From assembly GCF_033807715.1 (NCBI RefSeq), contig NC_084607.1, positions 21,089,941-21,153,940 on the forward strand: a stretch of 64,000 nt of DNA, given 5' to 3'. Source of the DNA: Cololabis saira. Taxonomy: Eukaryota > Chordata > Actinopteri > Beloniformes > Belonidae. This document shows positions 36,601-48,239 of this stretch, piece after piece. Position numbers and translations under genes: made by a program. Under the pieces are notes generated by a model that did not search any database, was not told the origin of the DNA, and worked only from the letters and a program-made list of their open reading frames with translations. Numbering within the stretch: position 1 is the stretch's first letter; each line of letters begins with the position of its first letter.

Positions 36601-38699
36601 CATTATCTGCATGTCTAATGCCCACTGGCTAAAATGTAGAACATTGTGGCATTCAAGAACTTCAGCGACACACTGTAAGTAGCCAAGAACAGAGTGTAAA
36701 TTGATATTATACTGTATGTATCCTATATAAAATCCAGACACATAGTGGATAGAGTAAATAATGATAATTTACAGACGCTCAAATTCAATTACATCTCCAA
36801 TCTTTTGAGCAATCAGGAGGCTGAATTGAAGAGATATAAAGAGATAGCCTATATGGCTGTGAAAACACTTTACAGAAATACTATAGTTTTTAATCTTCAT
36901 TTGGAACCAATTTTGAACCACTTAATAGGCAGATAGTTTGCCAAGTATTGATGAGCACACTAAGTATTATCAAGTAAAATATAACTAGATTTTTTTTATC
37001 CATTCTCACCTCAGTAATTGGCTTTGACAGGAACACCTCATACATGTATATGGGGATTAATACATCTGCACATTTTAATTGCACAATAAAATCAAGAAAC
37101 AATGTTATTGATAGTCATATACACTATTTACCAATTGGATATATAGATTTTAAATATTTAAGGGATCTCCTGGGGGAGCAATATCTGCTCTTCAGGGGAG
37201 AGTCCAATCCAGAAGTAAGATAAACTGCAGTTCCTTGAATGACGAGTCAATCGCCAATGATATCGAAGTTTGTCCAGTTCTTCTTTTACAGTCTGGCGAT
37301 CTAATAGTTAGTTACCATTTATCTACAAGATGAACATACATTCTGATATTTTTGCCTTTTAGATTTGGAAATCTCCATGAATTAAGATGAAAATAAAAAT
37401 CTGAGTTTTGGTATTGAGCCATCAAAAACAATTTGTTCATGTAATACCACTGCTTTGTATCACAATGGCTTATCTAACAATTGTGTTTTTTTACTTCTGT
37501 AATATACTCACTTTTCAGGCTGGAATACCAGTGCAAGTGATTTTTCATTTATATACGTTTTTCAAATTAGCCTTAATTGCATCTGCAGATTAAAACTTTA
37601 ACATCCAAGTACGGATCACGCATCTATGCCCACATGGAGTCAGCCGTGCCACCCCCAGAGGGTATTAAGTTAAGAAAAAATATATCCTCCAATTGTCTGT
37701 TTGACCCCGGGAGATACGTGTCTGATTGGTTTAGGAAGGTAACCAATTACAACAGAGTGAGAGAGAGTGGAGGGAGAGGAGGCAAAACAGGCTGGTCAGC
37801 AGAGCCCACAGAGAAAGAGAAGATTTGTCTGAGTGATCTAACAGAGTTAGATACGTCAAGAGTTTATATACGTTGTGATCAGAGTGAAACAACTGTTGTG
37901 GTGCTTGTTCAATATCAATAGGGATCAAAATGACATAATATGGGAACTTTAGGCAAACGGCTTGGTGGATTGTTGATTTGCACTGTTAACTTTCAGCGAG
38001 AATGTTCATGGTACACGTAGACACAAGAGAGCGGTTTAGCAATGGACAAGCACCCACCAAGCAGCTGATGTGTAGTTCACTTTAATGGTTAACCAACTAT
38101 AGGCTACCTACATGTGAGGAATAAATGTACAGTAATATATGAACTTACATTTTCATAATAACTTAATTACATTTGTTAATAAAAACACCTTTATCATCCA
38201 ATACATTCTGTAGTTAACGCTGATCAATAAAGGTTTATACTAACCCCCCCCCCCCCCCTTTTTTTTTTTTGACCAAGAAGTCACCCACATTAATTCAGCT
38301 CATGAGACAGGGAAAATGCTAAATCTCATTTCAAGGCTCACCAGTAACTGTCTCGGACATTATCTGCTGCAAGTGTAACTGATTCAATGCATACCAACAT
38401 GACCTTTGACTATCAGCCCCCACTGTTAGCCAAATTTAACAGCTTTCTGCTACAGCGCACAGCCTGTCAACCAATTAAAATAGGGTCAGTGATGATGGCT
38501 AAAAGCTGACAATGCCGTGCTGAAAATGTGATGACTACATTTCTGTCAGAGTTTAGCGAACACCGTCTGTCGTCACAAAAACAATATTATATTTTCCTGT
38601 GGAAAGTAGTAATTAAAGTGAGCTGAGGTGCAAATACGTCAACACAATCCAAGGGAGTCACATCGGACAGTTCGTGATGTGCTAGTAATGGTGTTAATG
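33669..38699. other. 5 kb without a recognised gene; candidate conserved non-coding blocks
   Basis: No TE termini or exons could be supported. Blocks at about 34040-34190 and 34820-34990 have the balanced, repeat-free look of vertebrate conserved non-coding elements (for example TAATGATTTGCCTCATTTTC), but I cannot test conservation. A homopolymer C/T run lies at 38245-38271. Confidence 0.35.
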
Positions 38700-38961
38700 T
38701 CAGGGTTTGACATTTCATGTCAACGTTTCCTGTTTTATTTTGAAGGCCATGTCCTTGTCTTTAAGTTCTTGTCTGACCTTCCTGTTTCCCATCTGCCCTG
38801 ATCGTCTGCACCTATGTCTAGTTAACCTTTGTGTATATCTAGTAGTGATGCACCGATTGCTCGGTAACCTAAATTGTTCGGCCGAAAATGGCAAAAAAAC
38901 ACTTTCGGTGTTCGGTGGAATAAGTGGGAAAAAAACCGAACAATTAATAAACTCTTGCGCA

Positions 38962-39089
38962 CCACATAAATCGTTGGCCAACCAAAAACTAACCACATAA
39001 CTCTCCCGTAACATGGATGTATTAATAGAACGTCCCGTAATGGTTGCGCTCCACATAAATTGTTGGCCAACCAAAAACTAACCACATAA
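38962..39089. repeat. Tandem 39-bp blocks inside the hAT
   Basis: CCACATAAAT(C/T)GTTGGCCAACC followed by AAAAACTAACCACATAA occurs at 38962-39000 and 39051-39089 with one difference. Such subterminal repeats may serve as transposase-binding sites. Confidence 0.8.
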
Positions 39090-39160
39090 GAATTTTACCT
39101 AACATTCACCAGCAGGTGGAACCAAAACAACATAAATCAATCTATTACAGGTGCGTTTAG

Positions 39161-39346
39161 ATGACGAAATCAAACAGCAAAGAGCGTGGAGTGAAGTGGT
39201 GCGGTGCAAACATGTCAGCAGTGTGGAAGTATTTTAGAGTGGCAAAGAATAATACAAGAATGGCTGTTTGCAATGAATGTTCTGCTCAAATATCTAGAGG
39301 GGGCACATCTGCAAAGTCTTTCAGCACTACAAGTTTGATTTTGTAA
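39161..39346 (+). pseudogene. hAT transposase BED zinc finger, truncated by internal deletion
   Basis: The 61-codon frame contains SAVWKYFRVAKNNTRMAVC, then NECSAQI and GTSAKSFSTTSLI. This is the start of a BED finger (W-x-Y/F, then C-x2-C). It stops exactly where the His pair and the rest of the transposase should follow, so the internal deletion junction is near 39340. The rest of the element up to the right TIR is non-coding. A product could at most bind element ends. Confidence 0.7.
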
Positions 39347-39870
39347 TTTGAAATGATAAAAAACCCTGAGCGCTTTAATGCATTTTTATTGTTTTAAGGC
39401 CTATGTTACAATGTTCAGTCAGTTAAGCCTAACATAAGCTCAAAGATGGCCAAAAATTTATTTTGCTAATTTAAGTTATTGTTCTTTGCTGGTATAATGT
39501 CTGCTGGAATATTTAAGAAATGATGGGAAATTAAAACATTTTCAGTTTTTTATGTTCAACAAATGTTTTCTACCTTGTAATTTTGTAAAAGATTTTTTTC
39601 TTTTAAAAGCATGCCTAAATCAAATTTATTTGATTTATGCAATGGTGAAAAAATTGGCAAAATAAATGAAAAACTGCAAAGAACCATATTCGGTATTGTT
39701 CGGTATTCGGCCAAGTGTTTATTATTATTTTCGGTTTCGGTTTCGGCCACAAATTTTCATTTCGGTGCATCACTAATATCTAGTCTTGTCTTTCCCCTGC
39801 TCCTCGCTGGTCCGTACTGTTGCTCCCTCCATGTTCTCCTCGTCAGGTTTTCAAAGTGAAAGAAGACTAG

Positions 39871-42800
39871 TCATCTTTTGAGCCTGAACATTGGCTACCC
39901 TTCCTTCCCTTTTTTCACCTTTCTTCTTCACTAACACTTAACGTGCACTCCAACTTTAACTGGGTAATTTTCTTCCTCCATAGAGCGGTACAGTAATTCA
40001 TTTGCAATTCTGATCTTTCACAATGAAAACACTCAGACTGTGATGGGTTTTTCAGTAAGACATTATTAAATTTCACGCAGTCCTACATTAATGTGGTCTT
40101 TGAGAGCCTGTCAACTCTCTAAGCAGCATGAACATCAATTCGGCTCTAAATGTAACTTACGATGGGAAAGCCATTGTCGACATCTGTTCATGCATAAAAA
40201 ATAGAGAAAGATAATAAAAGCGAACAGGAAATAGAGCCAGTGTATACAGTTGACATTGTGGAAACGTTATCCCCTGCTCATCTCCGCTCAGATCGTAATT
40301 TAGAAATTAATGTTCCTTTGAACAAAATTGAATTTGAGTGGGCCTTCGCTAAGCACACCAATTCCATGAAATCAACCATTTCTTTCTGATAGTATTGGAG
40401 GCGACAGCTCATCTGGAGGCTCCTGCAGCAGCACAAGAAATGGGGCGATCCACGCATGGCCAAACACACTAAATTGACAATAGCAGAGAGGTTCTGAAAA
40501 AGAAATGTGTAAAAGTGCTTTAAAAAATGTAAATTTGACACACACCATGAAAATAGATTTTCACTAAAGTATGTCATATATTGACCATGTTTACTTTGTC
40601 ATCTATTATGCCTGTGCATTTTTGTTTGGCTTTCCTGCCTTTTGTCTCAGTTTGACCAAAACTTCACACTGTTATCAAGTGACTGATGTTTAGAAATGTC
40701 AAAGGTGACGTGTTGAAGAATCTGCAATATAAATTTGATGCTTGTGTGAAAATAAAAGTTTCTGCAATCTGTACAAGCAAAAGTTTGTTATGATGATGGT
40801 CAGGTTTTATTTATGGGTACCTCTCTGCACTCAATATGTCATTCTCCGTCTGTCAGGAAAGGGAGCGCTGTTGGCGTGTCAATCACAGTGTTGCCTTGAA
40901 AGACAAGGTGAGACATTCCCTCTAGGGACATTCTATTGGAACTCTTCTGCTGGCTTGACATTTTATTGCAGTTTACTGCAATAAATGAAATCATGAGCCA
41001 GAATCTGACAGATGACATAAAACACATGTTGCCAAAAGAGTCTTTTTCCTCATTCTTGCAGACATGGTATGGTGGTTTTTTTTCAAACTCTTGATATGCA
41101 GTTTATTTCATGCCTTGTATGCCTCGCACAGAGGAAATAAATAAAGCTATACACCCCCCCTTAAAGAAATAGATTTTTTTTAAAAGAGACAGTGCAGAGA
41201 AAGCAGATTGCCAGCAGTATATCAGAAATGAAAAGAAGAGCCTGGGAGAAACTCCATTAGAGAGTAAGAGGGTAAAGGATAAAGGGGAGCAGAGTTCTTG
41301 CTGGCAGCATGGTCCTGCTTGTGTGTGGTCAGTCCACTTCTTGATGCCTGAGATATGCCATATTAAAAGGCTGTCATAAAAAGTCAGTTTCCACCAGATC
41401 AACTTGCAAGTGCACCACTTAAAGACCTACTGTATATAAATAATCCACTGCTTCTTTTGTGCACTGGATTGTGACGATTTCTGCTAGAGATATACAATAA
41501 GAGCTATTGAAAGGGTGCACACTGGTGCACCATGTAGCAGCTAACAACTACTGCTAGACAACCTGAATATACTTGACACACAAGCTGCCAAACTAGTTGG
41601 AAAGCATTAATTGAAACTGTTATAATGTATTTTACTTCGAAGTAGATGTACTAGTTTTGTTTGTAGACAAAATGAAACCTTGCAAAAGATGTCCATAAGT
41701 GTTTTTTATGTATTATACTTAAATTAATCCTTGAGTCCTATATATAGGATTTAATTCATCACAATAAATAAATGAGGAAAAAGAAACACAATTAAGGAGG
41801 GTGGTGGTATAATTAGTTTAGTTGAATCTGTGTATCCCCCTCCTCTCCTTGTGAGATTGATTACAGCAGCAGTAACTGGATGGAGGCTGTTAGATACCAC
41901 TGCAGCCCATTGTTCACCCTTTACATAAGTACAGTACAAACTTGTCACAAAAAATGGAAGTAACAGATTCAGGTTCTGATCCCAGCTGCGGGCAGTAAAC
42001 CATTCCTAATCAAGCATTATGCGTAAGAGACTTTGCCTGTTCAACTACAAGGTTGCCATAATATTATACACCTGGTCAGCTCCTACACACACGTCACGCA
42101 TGCCAATGACTAGGTTTCTGCAGAGGATCTTCCCGTCCATTCACTGCCATTTTCAACCTAGTTTTTCCTCCATCCGCCTCCTCTTCTGCTCCCTTTAGGG
42201 TATAGCAGAGAGATCTTTGGCACCGTTGATGTGACCATAGCATTTTAGCACCCCTGATTCTCATGTAATGGTGTCGTAAACTACCTAATTTGTGATGCAA
42301 TCCGGTTTACAGATGCCTTGGATGATTCTGTAGCATCTCATTCTCATTCTAAGTGCCTGGATTCATTGCTGTACTTCCGCTGTTAGTATTTATGATTCAG
42401 AAACGGCAGTGTGTCAGAGCCTGGTACAAGTTTGCATATACATGTAGACAAAACAATGTGACTTTCCCTTCTGTTCTGTACTCCAATCGGTTATTCTAGA
42501 TAAAGTTGGAAGTAAAAACGATGATAATATAATCTTTCCATAGCTAAAGTGTCTTGTGTTTCTATATCAACTACAACAATGCTATCATTGCCACTAAATG
42601 AGTAGTTTATATTAAACTGCACATATTCATATCTTACAATATCACAAAAAAATACTGGCTCTTTCTCTGTCTTGTTTTGACTTCTTTTTCACTTGCAACC
42701 ATGTCACAATCTGTGCTGTATTCATTTAGTAACTGGCTTTATAATTTGTTTAGACTTCTTCTGTCAAGATTCAATGGTGCTAGAATTTTTCCTATTCATT

Positions 42801-43243
42801 TTTGTATTCCCTTGAATGAAACAAATAAAATACAAGTGTTTCATTTTCACTGTCAGTTTTTCTTTAGAATGTCCTTTAATTTCCACTCTACTTATTATTA
42901 CTATGGAATTAAAATACCCTTCCAGAGTGAGTTTCTTTTAATTATTCCTCAGCTTCTGTTAAATACGGAAGATCGTTTCTTGGTATTTGTTACAGTGATC
43001 CCTTTCACATTACACATATGGAGACTCAAGCTGCTGTAACAATGATAATATTGATTGAATCCATGATGTGGCTCAAAATGTAGCAGTCTCAAATGACTAC
43101 TAACTTCTTTCTCTAATCAATCAGGAACTCAACTCAACTTAATCTGTAGAGGGCTTTAGCACAACAGGTTGTGTATGGGTGCCCAAAACTGATATAAAAT
43201 TAAAATCAGAAATATATACTGTATTTTTTGTTTTTACTTTTCC
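39871..43243. other. No gene recognised
   Basis: AT-rich DNA. A 120-codon frame at 42677-43039 is hydrophobic and AT-driven, with no recognised domain. Confidence 0.4.
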
Positions 43244-43247
43244 TTAA

Positions 43248-43557
43248 AGGAGCTTGAGGCAGGATTTATGAAAAAAATGCGTATAAGTTTTAAGTTTTCT
43301 AGTAATAATGTCAGATGAAGTGTTCCAAACCAAAAAGAATGAGCCCTCTAGCGTATCTCTCCATTGCCTTGAACAGGCTGTGTGCTGCAAAATGTGCTGC
43401 AATTCTGGGCCCGAATTTCCCGCGCTGTCCTGTGGATGTGACGTCAAATGCCGCTGCATGCGCGTTCTCCCGTGCCGGCTTCGCTGTTGGCTGCAGTAAC
43501 CCTGACGGTCGTCGTGCCGCTAATGGGTCTCATTTCTTATTCTTGCCTCAAGCTCCT
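43248..43557. mobile_element. 310-bp MITE with TTAA target (AGGAGCTTGAGGC family), intact copy
   Basis: The ends AGGAGCTTGAGGC and GCCTCAAGCTCCT are exact complements, and TTAA flanks both sides (43244-43247 and 43558-43561). The terminal AGG plus TTAA matches the MITE at 19409, suggesting Kolobok-type mobilisation for both. A second copy of this family lies at 56592-59059, interrupted by an LTR. Confidence 0.9.
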
Positions 43558-44155
43558 TTAAATTAGCATCAAGAAATGTATATATTTAGTTTTTTCTTTT
43601 ACTTATACATGCATTCCTTGCCATCCACATCCACTGCCAATCCAGGAAGCAGGAACACACGGAAACACACGTCAAGCACTGGAAATCTGCAACAAAAAAC
43701 CACAAACAAAGCACGAAACCGGCACGGAGCCAACCAAAACAATAACAGCAATCGACCTAAATCTTGAGATCTGATTGCAGTCTGAGCTAATCTATCGCTA
43801 CCGCTACCTAAACCCAAAAACTAGAGAGGGACTATAATTACACTAGTCAGTTTATCTGTAGTGCTTAGTATGTTTTAGATTGGGCTGAGTGACACACCAC
43901 AGTACGGCACTAGGTGCTGTGTTGATGATCTAAAATCCTATATTGTTGAGCGGACATTAAAGTACACTCGAACTCAGCAGAAGTTGTCCCCGTGTTTATC
44001 CTACACCCGAAAAAGGTTTAATTTAATAAGGTATGGCTTAACTCTACACCAGCCTTACATAAGTAAAAGTTCAGAGCTCAAAACCCTGCAAGAGTCCCGT
44101 GATCGGGACCGCAAAAACGGTACTAGTTTCTTCTGAGCGTAGTAAGATTTTCGTC

Positions 44156-44304
44156 CGTGGGTCGAGGCGCGGTCGGCGTCAATACAATATAGGATATTAA
44201 TATTAATAATTCAATATCGCGATACAGTTTGTCACCTCCACGACACGTATCGTGACGTTTTTGTATCGTGAAATTTCGTGGCACGATATATTGTTACAAC
44301 CCTA
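44156..44304 (-). mobile_element. Terminal fragment of a TAGGGTTGTAAC (hAT-like) element
   Basis: Read on the minus strand from 44304 it begins TAGGGTTGTAACAATATATC and continues with CACGATAC repeats, a terminus typical of a fish hAT-like family. No partner terminus is found. 43562-44155 upstream shows no gene. Confidence 0.5.
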
Positions 44305-44377
44305 TTGGACATACACGTATTGTCATCAACAAATCTTACTCCTGACATGACATGACTCGTGATTAAGTGTACCTTTA

Positions 44378-44505
44378 GAAGCAAGTTATTGGTCGAGCTA
44401 ACTTTAAATGCCACCCTGTATCAGTTAATGTAAAAAGGGCAGGCGACGCACTATATTTGCGTGTTAAAGACATGGTATCTGCCAATATAAAAGGGGCTAT
44501 TGTCT
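44378..44505 (-). repeat. Harbinger-like terminal repeat block, copy A
   Basis: On the minus strand it begins CCCCTTTTATATTGGCAGAT and ends in GGTGGCATTT...AACTTGC. It resembles the block at 45645-45765 in the same orientation (CTCCTTTTACATTGG...GTTTAAC...GGTGGCAT). The two are probably related transposon ends. Confidence 0.45.
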
Positions 44506-45337
44506 GGCAACCTGTCCAGGTGGTACCCAAGTATAGCTGAACACAAACACAAACTTGTGGTTTTGTATCCAACTGTTCGTAATATCCAACTACTCTTGTA
44601 GAAGCATCACAGTGTTGCGCATACTGAATCACTCCGTCTTTTGAATTAATTCCACGTGGACCAAATGGCTGTGACTTGGTTTGGGAGTGAAATTAGAAAT
44701 AATAGACTTCGGAGAGACAATTAAAATACGTGTTTAACCCATAGTTCGTTGCTTTCCACTTGTTGAATAGCTTATTCTTACATATCATCTACATGATTAC
44801 CCCACCCTTGAAGGTTCAGTTATCATTAACTTAATTTGTACTCTGTACAAAAAGGAGATAATTTGAGCACTTGTTGCAATAACAAAACTTTTTGAGTGAG
44901 ACTGAGGGGAAAAAGCAAGAAGTTTTTTAATGTTGCATAAAACCATCAGTTTCTCGTTGCTATTTTGCTTTTTCGGACGACCGTGGTCCTAATTGCGACG
45001 ATGTGTGGAGGACAGACTGCTGAGCACTGGAGCTTTGTCTTTGACTGATTTAAAATGGCAGCTGTGGAAGCTGTCAATGTGACAAACCCTGTGAACTATT
45101 CATTGGTGCTGCATCAACTGGGCTGGAAAAGTGTTGTTTTGAGTGCTTATAATATTTACAGAGCCTGAAGAAGATGCACTCCACTACGGTTGGATTTATT
45201 TTTTATTCTAAATACATGCAACTTTATAACACTTGTTTGGCAACACAGTGGAGTGTATACAATTCAGAGTTTGAAGTGACCCACATCACATTTTTCTTAT
45301 TGCAAACCTTCTTCTTGTTTGTAATTTTTGTGGCCAC

Positions 45338-45451
45338 TTATTCAAACAACTGACCATCCTTTGTGGTTCCAAACATACGGCGGTTTATGGTGTCCTCGTC
45401 TCTAAGGCTGAGTAGCTCCTGGATCTCCTTGTCTCCCCAGTTACTTGTCTT
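45338..45451 (-). pseudogene. Harbinger-like Myb/SANT protein fragment
   Basis: The minus-strand frame gives KTSNWGDKEIQELLSLRDED, then TINRRMFGTTKDGQLFE, then a stop. This is the first helix region of the Myb/SANT trihelix accessory protein of Harbinger-like elements (W-x-DKE, LL-x-LR, GT-x-KDG-x-L). The rest of the domain and the transposase are absent. The upstream repeat block at 45645-45765 is probably its element end. Confidence 0.6.
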
Positions 45452-45644
45452 GCAAATACGGATCCTACCCGTGATGTCCTGCTGCTGCTGTTACTCTCAT
45501 CAGTTGTTTCCTTATTTTATGAAATAATAATAAATAAATAAAAACTTCACTGGTGAGTTGTTCTCAGGTTACAAACCCCTCCCTCAACCCGCGTTAGTTC
45601 TGTTTACATTAGACCTGATCTGCGGTTAAGACTACTGACCCTCA

Positions 45645-45765
45645 GATGCAACTTATTTGCGCGTCAGCTCGACATGCCACCGTCGGTCAATGAGAAAGGG
45701 GTACACAACATGCTCGATCCGCACGTTAAACGCAGGGTATTCACCAATGTAAAAGGAGCTTATAA
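45645..45765 (-). repeat. Harbinger-like terminal repeat block, copy B
   Basis: See copy A at 44378. Copy B lies about 200 bp upstream (on the minus strand) of the Myb fragment, so it is the likely 5' end of that decayed element. Confidence 0.45.
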
Positions 45766-46208
45766 TATACTCTAAAAGGCTATTTGAAAGTATGCCAGTT
45801 AACAGATATATTACATACTATGTACTGTATGTATTTTCACCTCTGTTAGTTTCTATTCATTATGAAAATGGATTTTCATTATTAGAATAATGATAATGTG
45901 ATGTGATATTTAAAAAGTAATGACTTTAAAGAACTTGATGGTACCTTCTTTCAGGTAAAAATGTTTCTTTTCATTGAAAACAAAAAAAATCATATTAATA
46001 GCAGCCAGTATAATATTATACTATACTACTACATAATCTGAGCTCCGCTCTGAATTCAAATGAATGAAATTGGATTCAGATGAGTTTTTTTTCTCAACCT
46101 TTCCTATAAAATGCATTTCCTCACAATATTACACTTGGCGTATATTCATTTCTCAGAGGCAGTATCAGATTGAACACAAATTGATTAAATGTTTGATCTG
46201 TCATCCCT

Positions 46209-46531
46209 GAGGTTATAGAGTAAAACACAAGCTATCGTGAGGCATGATTCTTACTTCAAAGTGACAATACAGACAAATTACTGGAAGACATTGGCTCACT
46301 TTCTGGGCCACCTTATTATCAACGCATAACACTGTGTTGTATCAACAAGAACCTTCTATTTTGCCAGAATGAGGTTATAGAGTAAGCACAAGCTATCGTG
46401 AGGCATGATTCTTACTTCAAAGTGACAATACAGACAAATTACTGGAAGACATTGGCTCACTTTCTGGGCCACCTTAATATCAACGCATAACACTGTGTTG
46501 TATCAACAAGAACCTTCTATTTTGCCAGAAT
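46209..46531. repeat. Near-identical tandem duplication, 162-bp unit
   Basis: Unit 1 is 46209-46370 and unit 2 is 46371-46531. I see only about three differences (GTAAAACAC versus GTAAGCAC, CTTATTATC versus CTTAATATC). The high identity means a recent duplication or array homogenisation. The unit has no coding content. Confidence 0.95.
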
Positions 46532-46834
46532 CTAGTTTAACATTAAATTGTATTAGAATTATGTTGAATATTCAATTCAGATACAATTTATAATCTGAAA
46601 GGCCTTTACAATTATGTTAAGTAACCTTTTTAACAGAATTCTTCTTGACTCACCACCGTATCATAGTGGAGGGGTATGTGTGCCCGAATGATCCAAGGAG
46701 CTGTGTTGCCGGGGGCATTTAACCCCAGTAAAATCTCCCAAGGCAAACTGGTCCTGGCACACGCAGGAAAAACTATCAAGGAGTCACATTTTCTGGTTCA
46801 GGGCCAACCCTGGTGAAGGAAGAAAAAATAAGTT

Positions 46835-47200
46835 TTGTGTCCTGAAATGTCCTTAGTTCTCAAAACAGTCATATCAGCTATGCACTTGTTGTTTAATGTA
46901 ACTGTGAGAGAGGCGCTTTTTCACACGGGAAGCTCAGTCCCGTGTGAACCAAGGCTTAGCGTGAGAGCTTGCGGGCGGGGGTTGAAGGGGCCCTTTCGCT
47001 CCCCCTCCGCGAGCTGTCGTATAAAGACGGAGAAAGCCGGAAGTCGGGTCAGAGTCAGCTGCGGGTCTAGTGCACGGACGCCGAGCGGATTGATGGCTGC
47101 TCTGTCCCAGGACTGTCCGGCTCTCCAGTCCTTTGTGTGTCGAGGTAAGAGTTATCAAAGCCTAGCCCCTGTGTAATTGTTTGTTGCCTTTTTGCGGGGG
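46835..47200 (+). promoter_or_regulatory. Foreign GC-rich promoter-like segment inside the LINE, with candidate first exon
   Basis: This stretch is GC-rich and has TATAAAG at 47020-47026, about 67 bp before an ATG. It replaces the LINE's expected endonuclease start. A perfect 10-bp hairpin, TCACACGGGA...TCCCGTGTGA, lies at 46921-46947. The ATG-to-donor layout looks like a gene start, but it may be a coincidence in GC-rich DNA. Confidence 0.35.
47093..47144 (+). CDS. Candidate first coding exon, unknown gene
   Basis: The ATG at 47093 opens MAALSQDCPALQSFVCR, followed by a strong donor, CGAG|GTAAGAG, at 47144/47145 (phase 1). A TATAAAG box lies upstream. I do not recognise the protein and find no second exon in the window. 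The frame also stays open upstream to 46835, so coding status rests mainly on the promoter-donor layout. It could be a captured or duplicated host exon, or chance. Confidence 0.3.
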
Positions 47201-47203
47201 ATT

Positions 47204-47640
47204 GGAGTTTCTGGTAGGCGTGCTAGATAGTACGCCTAAAGAAGACACCATTGTGCAACTGGGGGACTTCATTGGTTATGTGGGTAACACCAGTGTTGCC
47301 TGGAAGGGTGTGGCTGGGAGGAACAGCCTCTCTGACCTGAACCTGTTTTCTGTTGGTTCACTTCTGTCCTATTCACATAAGTCCAATTGAATAATTTATC
47401 TGACTTATCAAACACCATGTCTGAACAACATGGCGCACGTGGCACCAGCACACTCTGGGTCATAGTTCAAAGACAACTGTATCATTTGATTTTCAGCCGT
47501 ATAACTCATCACCACCTGATTGTTGAGTTGGATTGGGGGAAGAAGCTGAACAGGCCCAGCAGAGAGAATTGCTTGAAAAATCTGGCAGAAGAACCTGACA
47601 GAAAGATCTACCACAGAGCTGCAACCACATTCAAAGGGAG
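47204..47640 (+). pseudogene. RTE-like LINE endonuclease fragment
   Basis: One frame gives GVLDSTPKEDTIVQLGDFIG, then GNTSVAWKGVAGRNSLSDLN, the apurinic-endonuclease core where LGDFN is expected (the Asn is replaced by Ile). After a frame change, NTMSEQHGARGTSTLW and THHHLIVELDWGKK correspond to the SDHH-type C-terminal block, where DHHLV is expected. Substitution of catalytic residues and frame breaks make it inactive. Confidence 0.6.
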
Positions 47641-48239
47641 GTGGGGGACATATTGATGTTGCAGCAATACATATTGACATTGTTCAATGTCTCCATTAAT
47701 CCTAATTTATGCCTCTCCATCAAATTGGAGGCGTTGCAACACAGAGCCTCTCCGTTGATGCAAACCCCTCTCTGCATCATCTGACGTAAACCTCCACTAT
47801 GAATCGCCTTGACATGGTCTGCAAGAAGTGAGATTGGTAGATTTGTCCTTTTTGAAATGTTCCACTGCTATTTCTTTATCATTTTGAAGTCAGGTAGAAC
47901 AATGGTTTGCTGCAATGACTGTAAAAACGACTGATGGTCAACATTTATCAGCTCCAAGTATTACAAAATATACTTTATTTGCACAGTTGATATGTCCAAG
48001 CTGCATACAGGGCATAAACAAAAGAACATTTGGCACTGCGAGCTATGGTGTTGTAGAAAAGAACACACACTACCGCCTAGCAGTTGGCGGTGTTATTACA
48101 GAGGAACACAACTTATGATGCAGGAAAACTCCAGCGATAGCCAAGGGGCTTAGTGCACCTTACGTGCATTGCTACTATGCAGAAGCATGAACTATACTTT
48201 ATTAAGGCAACTAAGCACAGTTGTGGCTGCAAGGTTGTT

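Larger units (their letters stand above)
38843..39775 (+). mobile_element. 933-bp internally deleted hAT with perfect TIRs and target duplication
   Basis: The TIRs TAGTGATGCACCGA (38843-38856) and TCGGTGCATCACTA (39762-39775) are exact complements. ATATCTAG is duplicated on both sides (38835-38842 and 39776-39783). The subterminal regions are rich in TTCGG/CCGAA motifs. It keeps only the BED-finger start of the transposase (39161-39346). The perfect ends suggest a fairly recent insertion. Confidence 0.92.
38700..39870 (+). repeat. LTR-like interspersed repeat, copy 1, split by a hAT element
   Basis: With 38843-39775 removed, the flanks join into a sequence (GTCCTTGTCTTTAAG...CACCTATGTCTAGTTAACC...TCTTGTCTTTCCCCTGCTCC) that matches the reverse complement of 48430-48757. 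The second copy contains AATAAATCATG near its end, consistent with a poly(A) signal, so this may be a solo LTR. The outer limits are approximate. Confidence 0.6.

Noticed and set aside
37577..37921. 114-codon frame ending ETTVVVLVQYQ
   Set aside because: No recognised family and no splice support; the purine-rich context suggests repeat-derived sequence.
42677..43039. 120-codon hydrophobic frame
   Set aside because: AT-driven Phe/Leu-rich composition, no domain, no splice or promoter context.
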